64,000 bases of DNA from Rhypophila decipiens (taxonomy: Eukaryota; Ascomycota; Sordariomycetes; Sordariales; Naviculisporaceae): assembly GCA_033297075.1 (NCBI GenBank), contig MU858046.1:806001-870000 (forward strand). Reading direction: 5' to 3'. Both the position numbers and the translations under genes were made by a program. Below the pieces are notes generated by a model. The model was given only the letters and a program-made list of their open reading frames with translations. It was not told the DNA's origin and did not search any database. Shown here piece after piece: positions 31,131-41,902 of this stretch; the stretch's first letter is position 1; each line of letters opens with the position of its first letter.

Positions 31131-32611
31131 ATGCCAATATGGGCTTCTTCATGCTCAAGAGTTTGGCTGCCCGCTCTTCGATATACTTCACCTCAGAGGT
31201 GCTATAGCACCGTCCAGCGAGTCAATGTCACCTGTGCATCCTCGGGCAGCATCAGCGTGCAGTATGCTTTCCTCTCACCATCACACTCACCCATGCACCA
31301 TCATCTCTAACACTGTGATAAAGTCTTCACAATGTCGACCAACACCATGCCTCGCACCCCCTGATAATATGGATCCCGCCCTTTCCCCAAGAGCCGGGCT
31401 CCTCTCACAGTGACCCTGCGGCTCTACTTCCGTCCTGGCTACAACAATTCCCAACAGCCGTCATAAACTACAGATGGGCCGGGCTTCGTCAACGGGAAAC
31501 CCGCACGGGAGGCGAATCTCCAGACGAGGCTGCACCCCCATCACCACTGCACTGGCCAGCCCCCATTCACGACGTCCTGTTCGGCTACTCCTGGATCCAA
31601 AAACACCTCACACCTCCAGACCCAATCAAGCGAGATATCTACATCTGCTCCTCGTACCTCGGCGCCAGCCTAGCCGCCGGCCTAGCCCTCACCGAGTCCC
31701 ACAGCTCCGAGAAGACAGCCGTCCGAGGCCTGATAAACTTCAACGGCATCTACAACTGGACCACCTTTCTCCCAGACCACCCCATCAACAAGCCCAAAAG
31801 CACAAAAAAGGGCATTCTCTCGGCTCCCTTCAGATCAGTAGAGCCAGACGAAAACCAATCCCTCTTCCCCCTCCTGAGACAACAAGCCCCCGTGCTCTTC
31901 AACACGCCAGAACATCTCTTCGACCCCTTCGCGAGTGCCTGTTTCTTCTTTCACAGCGCAGATCTCTTGGTGCCCACTGATTTCCACACCCCAGCTACAC
32001 CCTCGGCAATGACCCAGGCAATTGACGCCCTGTCCTCCTCCTCTTCTTCACAAACAAACAAAATGCCCGGTGAATTCCCACCCGTCCCGCCTATCATGGA
32101 GAAACCGCCCCGAAAAGGCTACTTGACATTTCCCCCGCGCCAATCAAGCCTCGTTTTGCCCTCTACCCTCCTCCTGCACGAAACCACACCGCCCACAGCA
32201 CCACGCCTCAAAGGTAAAGGAAAGGGACGACCAAAGGCATCGTTACGTTTTGGGGGCAAATACACGGGTGAGAATAACTTCGACACCCAGGCGAATGAAT
32301 TAGCGGCGTATATGAAGCGGAGTATCAACATGTTTGAGCTCAAGCAGCGAGTGAAATGGGATGGCGAGGAGGAAGATGATAATGATGATGGTGGTGTGTC
32401 GACTGACGAGGCTGAGCAGAGGGTTCAGGTGAAGGATGTGGGATTGTTGAGCTCGGAGAATCTTGATGCTGCTTTTGGACCGGTTGGTTGTGCTGATGAT
32501 GGTGATGGTGAAGGGGGAAAGGCACAAGGGGTTATTAAAGATGGCGGTGATTTTGGGTTAACTGCCCAGGGGCAGGAGATGGTTGCTGAGTGGTTGGAGG
32601 ATAGGATGTAG
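31131..32611 (+). CDS. alpha/beta-hydrolase fold protein, probably mitochondrial
   Basis: Two exons, 31131-31261 and 31324-32611; 62-nt intron (GTATGC donor, CTCTAACAC branch, ATAAAG acceptor); 472 aa. Splicing joins SISV to HLHNV and opens the strand LIIWIPPFP. The fold pattern follows: AVINYRWAG, then DIYICSSYLGASLAAGLALTE around the expected nucleophile Ser159. This elbow is GAS-L-A rather than strict GxSxG, seen in a fungal branch of the superfamily. The N-terminus MPIWASSCSRVWLPALR...RCYS is basic and looks like a cleavable mitochondrial presequence. The C-terminal third is hydrophilic with acidic runs, unlike a lid. Substrate unknown. Met at 31077 is an alternative start adding 18 residues; 31131 fits the presequence better. 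Confidence 0.72.
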
Positions 32612-33056
32612 CGTCTCCGTCTTGGTCTTGGAGCATGTCAAGCTACCAAGTGTATATACATGTCCTTGGTGCATATTGTAATAATTATATTGTAAAGCAG
32701 CTCATATGAATGATGGTCCATCTTTATCTATCTGTTATGCTGTTCAACGTCCGGAAGATGATCTGGCAAGGACAGAGTCATCCACCGATTGATCCCGCTC
32801 TGAAAGAGTACACCCATTTTTAAGGAGACTTCTTTTACACCTATATGCTCCTTCTTTGCCTCGTACTAAACCCTCGCACATGTGCCTTTTCTCTTCAAAA
32901 TCACTTCATTAGGAAATATATGATATACACTCTAGGAAAGGCTATTCTAATACGTCATGTATGAACAGATACTAGTACAAGGTATCTGTGCCACTCTAGT
33001 TGTCCGCACCATTCATTATCCACCATCTAGCTCTGACCCTAAAAAAACGCCAGCGC
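32612..33056. other. convergent 3' intergenic region
   Basis: AT-rich 3' flanks of the hydrolase (+) and ABC transporter (-) genes. Nothing else is seen. Confidence 0.5.
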
Positions 33057-36000
33057 TCACTTCTTCCCAAAAGAGTACCACTTCTTCTTAGCCTTGGGCT
33101 CCTCATACCCCTCCTCTTTGACATTATGCTTCCCAACGACCGTCAAAAAGACCTGGTCCAGCGTGGTAGGCGTGACGCTATAATGCTCAATACCCAACGC
33201 ATCTTTATTCTCCTCCAACAAGACAACCAGCTTTCCAATAGCCGACTGCGAGGAAGGCCAGTCTCCTTCCTTTGATGTACCGGGATATCCGGGTGGAGCC
33301 GAGATCTCGTCATCATGGACCCTCTTCGGCTCCCCGACACTTCCGCCGAGGCCCATAACCGCCTTGGTAGAAACACTAAATCTCATTTGGCCGTGGTATG
33401 TCTTGTCTTCGATCTCGGCGCCGTCACCAGCGAACAGGTCCGAGATCCAGCTCCGTATCCGCTCGACGTCCTCATCCTTGGTTCTAGGTGCGCCTCTGCA
33501 CACCAGATGGACATGCAGCTGGTCGCCGAAGCGTGATCTCAGCTGCTCCGTCGAGCCGAGAGCCAACATGCGCTTGGCCAGGATACCCGCCCGCTTAGCA
33601 AGCGCATCCGCCTCCTCCATGCTGTGCGTCGTGAGGAGGATACTCCGTCCTGCCACGGTGGCAGCCAGAGTGCGCCACATGATGCGCTTCGCTGCTGCGT
33701 CGAGACCTGAGCTGGGCTCGTCGAGCAGCAACACGGTCGGGTTGCCCATGAGGGCGATACCGAGCGAGAGTTTTCGCTTGTTACCGCCGCTCAACGCGAG
33801 TGCCTGACGATCCCGGAACGCTTGCAAGCCCACGGCGTTGATGATGGCCGTGACATTGTGATCGATGTCGGGGATTCCCCGCACGCGGGCATAGAAACGC
33901 AGGTGCTCGCGGACCGTCATCTGGTCGACGGCGTCGAACTGGGGACACACACCCATATGGCTGCGGGCAGCTGCTAGCTGGCGAGTGACGCTGACGTCCT
34001 CCACAAAGACATCACCGCCCCGGACGCTGGGCTGCAGATCGCCGCGGATGACGCTGATGATGGTTGATTTACCCGCGCCATTGGGTCCAAGGAGGGCAAA
34101 GACCTCGCCGCGTTGGATTCCAAACGTGACATTGTCGACGGCCGTGTTTTTGCCAAACGACTTGGTCAGGTTTACAACACGAAGACCGTCAGTGGTGGTC
34201 GCCTCTCTCACCTCACCACCCTTCTTCCTCCCACCAGCAGTAGCACCACTCGCGCTGCTCTTGACCCTGGCCAGCTCATTGGCAACCTCCTCGTCCGATA
34301 CAGCAGGATCCTCAACACCGGATCCTCCCTTCTTCCCACCACCTCTGGAAAATAGTCTCTTGAAATTAGCACCAACGTTTCCACCGTCAACCCAAACCAA
34401 GATGCCAAACAAAATCAGACTCTGCAAGATCAAATACAAAATCGGCCCACCGTATCCCAGAATACCGCCAGGATTGTTCGAGAGAACCTGGTCGTCACAC
34501 GCCGTGCTGAACAAATTCAGGGCCAAGAACAGCGCCCTCACGGCACTGCCAATGGGCGCAAAAGCCGACACCACGAAATGCACCACCAACAAGTACTGGT
34601 CAATCTTGTTGACGGGGGAATACGTGATGGTCGACAAGTAGGCAATTAAATAGACCAAAAACATGACCACCTGCCCAGCCGCGGTAATCGCATATGTCGA
34701 GAGCTGAGACTTGCAGATCAAGGATACGTTATACGCCAACAGCGTCGAGGCAAGACCATACAGCACAAGGATGGGAAAGAGATAGGCAACGTGGTACCAG
34801 AGATGCGCGAGGCCAGCGAACAAAGCCACCGCGATAGCGCTCGAGATCAGCACGACGAGGAAATCAAAGCCGGTGTAGGCCAGCCAGAGAGGTAATGGGC
34901 TGACGCCGTTGGAGTACTGTAGCCCGCGGACGAAGCGGCGACGCTCGAGGTTGGGATAGAGGCCGAAGAAGGCAGGGTAGGCACAGAGAGCGAGACAGAC
35001 GTAGGTGATGAACTGGAGCGACTGGCCTGCGTCGGGGGCGAGCGGGCGATCAAAGGGAGTGAAGCTCGAGGCGATGGTCGAGTTGGTCAGAAGTATGTTC
35101 ATGATCCACTGTCCGAACCAGGCGTTGATCATCTCGGCGCCACCTGATTTGAAGGCGAGCGTCGGGCGAGAGCTGTCGTCGCCCAGCCAGATGCCGGCGG
35201 GGGTGACGTTTCTGCGGTTCGTGGAGATGTAATCGTTGAATTCGTCGAGGGTGTCGACCAGTGTAAGGTTCTGGAAGGGGTTCCTGGTAGCTCGTCTGCT
35301 CAGACCAGGGGCTGATCCGCTGCCACCACTGCCCATCATGCTCGTTAAGATCGGTGCGAAAAGCTCGATCAAGTTGGAGCCGCTGAACTTGTCTGCCGGA
35401 CCACCGACAAGACTAATCTTGAAATCGTCAAAGATGTCGACGGCCGTCTCGCGGGAACCTTGGTCCTCGGGCGAGCATCCCAGCGGCTCCTGGCCCTTGA
35501 CGAAAAGAGTAACCAAGCCGCAGCCGATGACGGGTATGAGAAGGGCCGCAATGGTCGGGAACCAGTTGTGCTTGAAGATGGTGCACCGCTTGAGGAAGAG
35601 ATACCAAGTCTGCTGCGCGAACCCGACTCGCTTCCCAGACATGAGCTCCAATCCACCGTCTTTGGTCTTTTCACCATCCATTGGGGTTATGTTGTCCGAC
35701 GATGAAACGGCAGAAGTAGTAGAGGCGAGCCCATCTTCGGCCTTGACCTCCTCGGCGAGCTGCAAAAAGACGTCTTCAATGGTAGGCCCAGAGAAGCGAT
35801 AGTCGGAAATCCCGTTGGCCTGGAGCTCCTTGATCACCGTAGCGGCAAGAGCAGACGAAGCAGCAATGTAAATCACCTCCTCAGGCGTGGATTTCTTGCT
35901 GACGCCCGAAATGTCTGGGGTCGATTTCACGCCCTTCACATTGTTCAAGTGAATTCTGTATCCAGCCCCAAGACGATCCTTGAGTTCGACAGATGAGCCT

Positions 36001-38045
36001 TCAGCGCGGAGGGTACCCTTGGAGAGAATAGCGATATGGTCAGCGAGGAGATCGGCTTCGTCCAAAAAGTGCGTCGTCATGATAATGGTACGTCGGCCAC
36101 GCTCGGCGAGCAAGATGTCCCAAATCTTCCTGCGACTGAGAGGATCCAAGCCACTCGAGACTTCGTCAACGCAGCAGACGGCGCTGCCACCCGTGAGCAT
36201 CATTCCCAGCTGTAGTTTTCTTTTCTGACCTCCAGAGAGCGTTCCGGACTTTGCTTTGACTTTCTTCTCGAGATCGACGGCGATGATCAGGTCGCGGGTT
36301 TCTTCCCTGCTCGCATGGTTAAGCGGGGACTTGAGCTTGTTAAAGATCTTGATATGCTCCTCGACCGTTAGTTCGTCCCAGAGGACGTTCTTTTGCGGAG
36401 CAATACCCAGACCACCGTTGCCGTCGATTGTGATGTCTCCACTGGTGAGCTTGCTAATGCCAGCAATGGAATCAAGCGTAGTACTCTTGCCGCTGCCGTT
36501 GGCGCCCAACAAGGCGAGAATCTGGCCGCGATAGGCGGTGAGCGTAAGGTTGTTGACGGCGTAAACAGGCTCTCTGGCCTTCTTGATGAATCCAAACATG
36601 CGTCGCAGAAAGCCGGGCGCATACGTCTTGCTGAATCCTTCCAGTCGGACGGAAGCATCAGGGCCGAGGGTTGCTCTATCTTCGCCGCGAACGATGGTGC
36701 GAGTGGCTGTCGAGGTGCCATGGAGGTATCTCTCCAGCATAGCCCCCAGAACTGGATAGACAATGATCTGGATTATCAAGAAGATCCAGAGCACGATGCC
36801 GGGAATCTGCCATGGGCTGGTGGGCGCTGATTTCGTCAGGTCGGTCGGTGTTGCCTCCCGTTCCCAGCGAGCAAGGTAGCCAATGAAGAAAGTATAGTTG
36901 CAAGGGGCGAACAGCAAGCTCAAGATAGCGACAGCCGTGGTGCTGGGGTAAGAAATAACCTGCGCAAGGATGGCAAGCAGGATCAGCGCAATAGTAACAG
37001 TTGCGCCGCTCAACTGGGACTTCTTGAAGAAGGCGCCGCCAAAGATGGACATGGAGGTGAGCGCAAGACCGGCGAGGATGTGGTAGACGATCACCACGGC
37101 GCCACTCGAGTACGCAAACACACCCCTCCATAGGATAATAGACCCAATCACCCATCCAGGCAAGTAGAGAATGCTAAACGACAGATGATACGAAAGCAAT
37201 CTCGCAGCCTGCCCGTACCAACGGCGCTTGGTCAGCATCATGGCCTCAATGAGCGTCGACATGCCCGTCTCCCTCTCGGTAGCAATAAACCCAGACAAGT
37301 GATAAACAACCTCAATCATGCCCGCGATAAAAACCACACCCATAAAGTTCATGATCGCCCCCTGATACATGGTCCTTATCAGCTCGAGCCTTTCCTCCTG
37401 GGTGTAGTACGTATACGGGTACTGATCAACCTCGCTCGGCAACTCGGCCATGCCGTCCCCCTCCCTCGAAATCGCCTCATCAACAGCATGCTGCAGCGGG
37501 AGTATGTAAACCTGCCCATCATTCGTGTCCTTCTCGACATTCACCCTCCCGAGTCCCAATGCGCTATCCGTCCGGAGGGTATAGTTCCAATACCCACCAT
37601 CCCCCTCCTCGGGCGAGCCCTGAAACACAACAGCACCATAGCAAGTCGTCACGCCCCTCAGCGTAGCCTTGCATATCCGTCCCAATTCTCTCTCATCCTC
37701 GATAACCCGTGCAGTCTTGCCGTCCACCCCATTCACAACAACCACAAGATCACCAATCACCCGCTCAATAGCACCCCCTTTATACCCATTAGGATTCACA
37801 AAAACAACCGTGTCTCGCCCCGTTCCAGACGACGCCGCAAGGCCATCTGCAAGTGATCGCAAAGGGTGCACGGGACTGATACCGTACAGCGCCGGGGGCA
37901 CAAACAAGAACTTTGCAAAGCTCAAAAGGGCCGTGATCAGGATTGGCAGGACAAATGCTCGAATCACCGTTGCGAGGCCATGGCGTCCCAGGGTAATCAA
38001 GAGGTTTTTGGTTACGAGGGTCCAAGTCTGGCGGAGGATAGCCAT
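33057..38045 (-). CDS. ABCA-subfamily full-length ABC transporter
   Basis: Single exon, 1662 aa from ATG 38045, with two repeats of membrane domain plus ATPase domain. ABCA proteins move lipids or sterols across membranes; the substrate here is unknown. NBD1: Walker A GANGSGKST near 510, signature LSGGQKRKL near 602, Walker B CCVDEVSSGLD near 622. NBD2: GPNGAGKST near 1318, LSGGNKRKL near 1415, LLLDEPSSGLD near 1434, switch TTHSMEEAD near 1470. First membrane helix is followed by a large extracytosolic loop, as in ABCA proteins. Walker B of NBD1 has VDEVS instead of DEPS, a mild degeneracy. The frame remains open 141 codons upstream without a convincing ATG; that part is taken as leader. Confidence 0.93.
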   Translation of the reverse strand: MAILRQTWTLVTKNLLITLGRHGLATVIRAFVLPILITALLSFAKFLFVPPALYGISPVHPLRSLADGLAASSGTGRDTVVFVNPNGYKGGAIERVIGDLVVVVNGVDGKTARVIEDERELGRICKATLRGVTTCYGAVVFQGSPEEGDGGYWNYTLRTDSALGLGRVNVEKDTNDGQVYILPLQHAVDEAISREGDGMAELPSEVDQYPYTYYTQEERLELIRTMYQGAIMNFMGVVFIAGMIEVVYHLSGFIATERETGMSTLIEAMMLTKRRWYGQAARLLSYHLSFSILYLPGWVIGSIILWRGVFAYSSGAVVIVYHILAGLALTSMSIFGGAFFKKSQLSGATVTIALILLAILAQVISYPSTTAVAILSLLFAPCNYTFFIGYLARWEREATPTDLTKSAPTSPWQIPGIVLWIFLIIQIIVYPVLGAMLERYLHGTSTATRTIVRGEDRATLGPDASVRLEGFSKTYAPGFLRRMFGFIKKAREPVYAVNNLTLTAYRGQILALLGANGSGKSTTLDSIAGISKLTSGDITIDGNGGLGIAPQKNVLWDELTVEEHIKIFNKLKSPLNHASREETRDLIIAVDLEKKVKAKSGTLSGGQKRKLQLGMMLTGGSAVCCVDEVSSGLDPLSRRKIWDILLAERGRRTIIMTTHFLDEADLLADHIAILSKGTLRAEGSSVELKDRLGAGYRIHLNNVKGVKSTPDISGVSKKSTPEEVIYIAASSALAATVIKELQANGISDYRFSGPTIEDVFLQLAEEVKAEDGLASTTSAVSSSDNITPMDGEKTKDGGLELMSGKRVGFAQQTWYLFLKRCTIFKHNWFPTIAALLIPVIGCGLVTLFVKGQEPLGCSPEDQGSRETAVDIFDDFKISLVGGPADKFSGSNLIELFAPILTSMMGSGGSGSAPGLSRRATRNPFQNLTLVDTLDEFNDYISTNRRNVTPAGIWLGDDSSRPTLAFKSGGAEMINAWFGQWIMNILLTNSTIASSFTPFDRPLAPDAGQSLQFITYVCLALCAYPAFFGLYPNLERRRFVRGLQYSNGVSPLPLWLAYTGFDFLVVLISSAIAVALFAGLAHLWYHVAYLFPILVLYGLASTLLAYNVSLICKSQLSTYAITAAGQVVMFLVYLIAYLSTITYSPVNKIDQYLLVVHFVVSAFAPIGSAVRALFLALNLFSTACDDQVLSNNPGGILGYGGPILYLILQSLILFGILVWVDGGNVGANFKRLFSRGGGKKGGSGVEDPAVSDEEVANELARVKSSASGATAGGRKKGGEVREATTTDGLRVVNLTKSFGKNTAVDNVTFGIQRGEVFALLGPNGAGKSTIISVIRGDLQPSVRGGDVFVEDVSVTRQLAAARSHMGVCPQFDAVDQMTVREHLRFYARVRGIPDIDHNVTAIINAVGLQAFRDRQALALSGGNKRKLSLGIALMGNPTVLLLDEPSSGLDAAAKRIMWRTLAATVAGRSILLTTHSMEEADALAKRAGILAKRMLALGSTEQLRSRFGDQLHVHLVCRGAPRTKDEDVERIRSWISDLFAGDGAEIEDKTYHGQMRFSVSTKAVMGLGGSVGEPKRVHDDEISAPPGYPGTSKEGDWPSSQSAIGKLVVLLEENKDALGIEHYSVTPTTLDQVFLTVVGKHNVKEEGYEEPKAKKKWYSFGKK

Positions 38046-39384
38046 CTTGTCGCGTTGCGCGACCGCGCGATGTGGATCGTTCGTTGGGGTGAATCCTATT
38101 ATCGCTGCGTATGTAGTGTAATCGATCTTGGTGTGACAGGTCCGGACTACTGGTAGTTTATATGCTGTGACATGAACGGCGCGCGATGGAATAGCCTCGT
38201 CTACGTAGTATGTAGTAGTAGGTTGTGCGGGAGATATCCAAGATGAAAAGGACGGACGAGAACAAGGTCGCACGTATAATAAGTAGGGAAAACGAAACAA
38301 ATAAAAGCGACAGTAAATAAATGGCTGGCTGAAGAGAAACCGTTCAAATAAAACCTCGAGCGCAAGTCGTGAAATTGAAGAATATAAGCGGCAACAAGGG
38401 GAAGGGAAGCCACCCGTATGTAGTAGTTTAAAAGAGAGAGGAAAACGGCGGTGCAATTGAAGGAACACAAAAGAGTGACAGTCAAGAGATCAAAGTACGA
38501 ATCTCCATTGAGGCTGAGCAGAAAACAATTAACCACGACCCATTGAAAGAGACATGCACACCCCTTGGCCGTGCCATAGAATAACCCGTAATCACAAAAG
38601 TTCCCAGGTTCTTGGGATGAGCCAATTACTTGGCGCCCAGCCTTGGAGTTTGCTCGGTTTCGGGTTACCGTCTTTACACGTGTACGGGGTACGTATTATT
38701 ACCCAGGCTGATTTGGCAACGTGCCAGGCTGCCTATTCTAATCGCTTTCGGTAGACAAATTTGAGCAGGACAGAATTTCAACCCTAATGCGGAATCATTC
38801 GTCATCAATTTGGCTGTCTTGGGAAAAAGAAGCCCATAATGTATCCGCATTGTAGTGGTTCATCATGAATCCTGTATCAGTGTTGGCGAACCGGATGAAC
38901 TCTTCAGGGTGGGCCTTCTTACAAAGCACGTGTATCGAATACCACAGCAGTGGAACTCGATCTTCACCATTCACTTGGCCAGAAAGAATCGGATTACCAA
39001 CCTGAAAGGTATTCAGGCGATTCAGGGCCGTATTGCCCACCACTGGACCAAGGCAATGATGCTGCCCAGAAACGACAAGACGACAGCTGCATCTGAAAAG
39101 TTCGATACCGAGGTACGATACTGATGACAACTACACACGAAATAACATGACCGTGATACCTAACATGTATGCAGAATTCCCCTGATCGGGGTACAAGGTA
39201 CCGGGACCACATAATCTTGTTATTTCTCTTCTACAAAACCGAGACTTGTCGAATAGCAAGGTATGCCATAGCTTCAAACGCGATCATAGTAACAGTTCAT
39301 TCCTTCGTGCTTTTGTCTATTTATTTATGGGCTGTAATAACACAACAGTTAGCATCTCCAGTTCATCCAGACAATCGGGATGCA
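38046..39384. other. intergenic region, ABCA promoter and KRS1 3' flank
   Basis: No supportable gene. The stretch 38795-39130 is open on both strands, but neither frame has an ATG start in position and no family is recognisable. Confidence 0.5.
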
Positions 39385-41390
39385 TCACTTACGGATACCC
39401 TCCACAGGCAGAGGCTGGATATCGACCAGTTCAGCCGCAAACTTCTCCTTGCTACTTTGGTTCTTGTCTTCCCGGAGGAATGGGAAGGCCAGAACCTCTC
39501 TGATGGCGTAGTTGTTGGTGATGAACATGGCGAGACGGTCAATACCAAGACCCCAACCACCAGTAGGTGGAAGACCATACTCTAGCGCATTGAGGAAGCT
39601 CTCGTCGACCAGCTGAGCCTCGTCGTCACCCTGGTCCTTCTGCCTGGCCTGCTCCTCGAACCGAAGTCTCTGGTCAAAGGGATTGTTCAACTCGGTGTAC
39701 GCGTTGCAAATCTCCTTCTTGCACACAAACGCTTCGAATCTCTCACACAGACCCTTCTTGGACCTGTGGTACTTGGCAAGAGGGCTCATCATCTGAGGAT
39801 GCTCCAGGATGAAGGTAGGGTTGACGCATGTAGACTCGATGAACTCGCCAGTGAGCTTGTCGATCATGCGGGCGTTGGTCAGCGGTGGCGTGCATTCGAC
39901 ATTCATCTTCTTGCAGACCTTGCGGAGGAACTCGTTGGTGGCATCCGTGTGGAGCTCCTCGAACGGAGGGAACTTCTCGCCCGTGGCCTTCTCAAGTTCG
40001 GGAATCATCTCCACTCTGCGCCATGGCGCCTCCCAGTTCACGTCGTAGACTTCTCCGTGCTGGGTGGTGAACTTGGTCTTGTAAGAGCCAGTAAGGTCCT
40101 TGACAAGGCCGGAAACGAGCTCCTCGGTCAGCTTCATGACGTCGTAGCAGTCGGCATACGCCCAGTAGAATTCGCAGGATGTGAACTCGGGGTTGTGCGT
40201 GAGATCGACACCCTCGTTTCTGAAGTTCTTTCCGAGCTCAAACACCTTGCCGAACTGGCCAACAATCATCTTCTTCAGGAACAGCTCCGGGGCGACTCTC
40301 ATGTACATGTCGATGTCAAGATCGTTGTGGTGAGTGATGAAGGGGAGGGCGGTAGCACCACCGGCGATGGCGTGCATCATGGGTGTCTCTACCTCGATAA
40401 ACCGCCGCTCATGGAAGAAATCACGGATATAACGGACCATCCTGCTGCGCTGCCACAGAACCTCACGTGTTCTGTCGTTCCAGAGCATATCGAGGTAGCG
40501 CATGCGAGCTCTCTGCTCGGGATCGGCGAAGGGGAACTTGACGCTGGGAAGCATATGGAGACACGGGCTGAGAAGGACGATTTCAGAAGCGAAGATGGAA
40601 ACGGTTCCACCTTCGCTGCCCTCGGCCGCCCGAGTCTTGGGGTTTGTGCGGCCTGCGTGGCCGATAATTCCAATCACATCACCGCGGCGGATGTTCTCGT
40701 GCTGCTTCTCGAATGAGGGGCCGCCCTCCTTGACGAGCTGCGCCTGGCACACGACCTGGATCTTGGTGCCAATGCTCACGGTATCGGCAGAGGTAGTGAT
40801 ATCTGGAATCGCCCGTCAGTGTCTTGTCCGAAACTCGCAGGAATATGTGGGCCATTTTTTACCATAGAAGATCAGCTTGTTTCCGCTGGATCTCTTGCTG
40901 AAAATGCGGCCAGCGAGTCTCAACTCCTTGGTCTCGTCGGTCTCGCCCGCCTTGAGGTGGCCAAACTCCTCGAAGAACTTGGAGTCATCGTAGGTGACCT
41001 CGAACTTGTGCGGGTACGGGTTCGTCTCGGGGTTCTTGAGGACTAGGATGAAGAATCTAGGTCAGTAAAACCAGCCTGCGAAAAGATGGAGAGGGGACTG
41101 AGCGACGAAACGGGGCGCATACGCTCGTTGATATGGCGAGTTCGGATCTCGTAGTACTGGTTGGGGTTCAGCTCCTTCTCTTCCTCGCCGGCAGCGTTCT
41201 TGGGCTTGCTAGATGGCTTGGGAGGGGCAGCAGCAGCCTTTTCTGCCTTAGCTGCCTCCTTCTGTCGCTGCTTCTGGCGCTTCTTGAGCTCGGTCTTGGA
41301 GATACGTTCGCCTGTGACTTCGTCGAGGTGGAGGTTCGCAACCTCCTCGGTAGGAGGGGCGGGGGCCGGGGTGCTGCTGGAGTCGGCCAT
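39385..41390 (-). CDS. KRS1: lysyl-tRNA synthetase, cytosolic
   Basis: Class II synthetase that charges tRNA-Lys. Three exons: 41390-41123, 41042-40863, 40802-39385; introns of 80 nt (GTATGC...CCTAG) and 60 nt (GTAAAA...CCAG). The spliced protein is 621 aa. A lysine-rich N-terminal extension ([21 protein letters not shown]), the tRNA-binding helix of eukaryotic enzymes, precedes the OB-fold ([33 protein letters not shown]). The class II core includes [33 protein letters not shown] (motif 2) and [13 protein letters not shown] (motif 3). Exon joins restore conserved [16 protein letters not shown] and FYG-DITTSAD. No mitochondrial presequence is seen. Confidence 0.95.
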
Positions 41391-41902
41391 GATGTTTGCA
41401 GTTTGTCTGAGGAGGGGAGTCGAGGTTTGGTGCCTTCTGACTCTTAGGAGTATTTTCCCGCGAAACGAAATAGGAACGCTGGCCGTCAAGACCCAATTGA
41501 TCGCCCACGGCGGGGTAATTATTTTTTTTGACTCGACTGCGATTGCGGGGTGAGTCAAACGTCAGTGAGCCATACCGCTGTGGCTAAGCCCCTGCTAAAC
41601 TGCCCGGGCCCGGCCCGGGATGATCAACCGTCGAACCTCTTTGTGGCTGAATTACAGGCTAGTGCCACATTGTAAGGATTGTACGGATACCAGTTACGAT
41701 ACAACCTGTTGTTGCTCAATGAGGTCCAGCTCCGGCTGGGACTTGCCTTGTGAAACTATATGTGCATTAGGAATAACTAGTACACATGCAACTATTCTCT
41801 AAAACGCTTGAAAGGTATTAATAATACGCTGCGTATATACAGAAGCATATACAGCTTCAAACCCAACGAGCGGGGCCTGTATGGCAACTTTTCATGTCCT
41901 TA
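41391..41902. other. KRS1 promoter and 3' flank of next gene
   Basis: About 510 bp holding the lysyl-tRNA synthetase promoter and the 3' end of the gene at 41903-44360. Nothing else is seen. Confidence 0.5.

Noticed and set aside
38795..39130. Open frames on both strands of about 90-110 codons
   Set aside because: Starts are GTG or TTG, no recognisable motif, and the two strands are open in parallel, which fits base composition.
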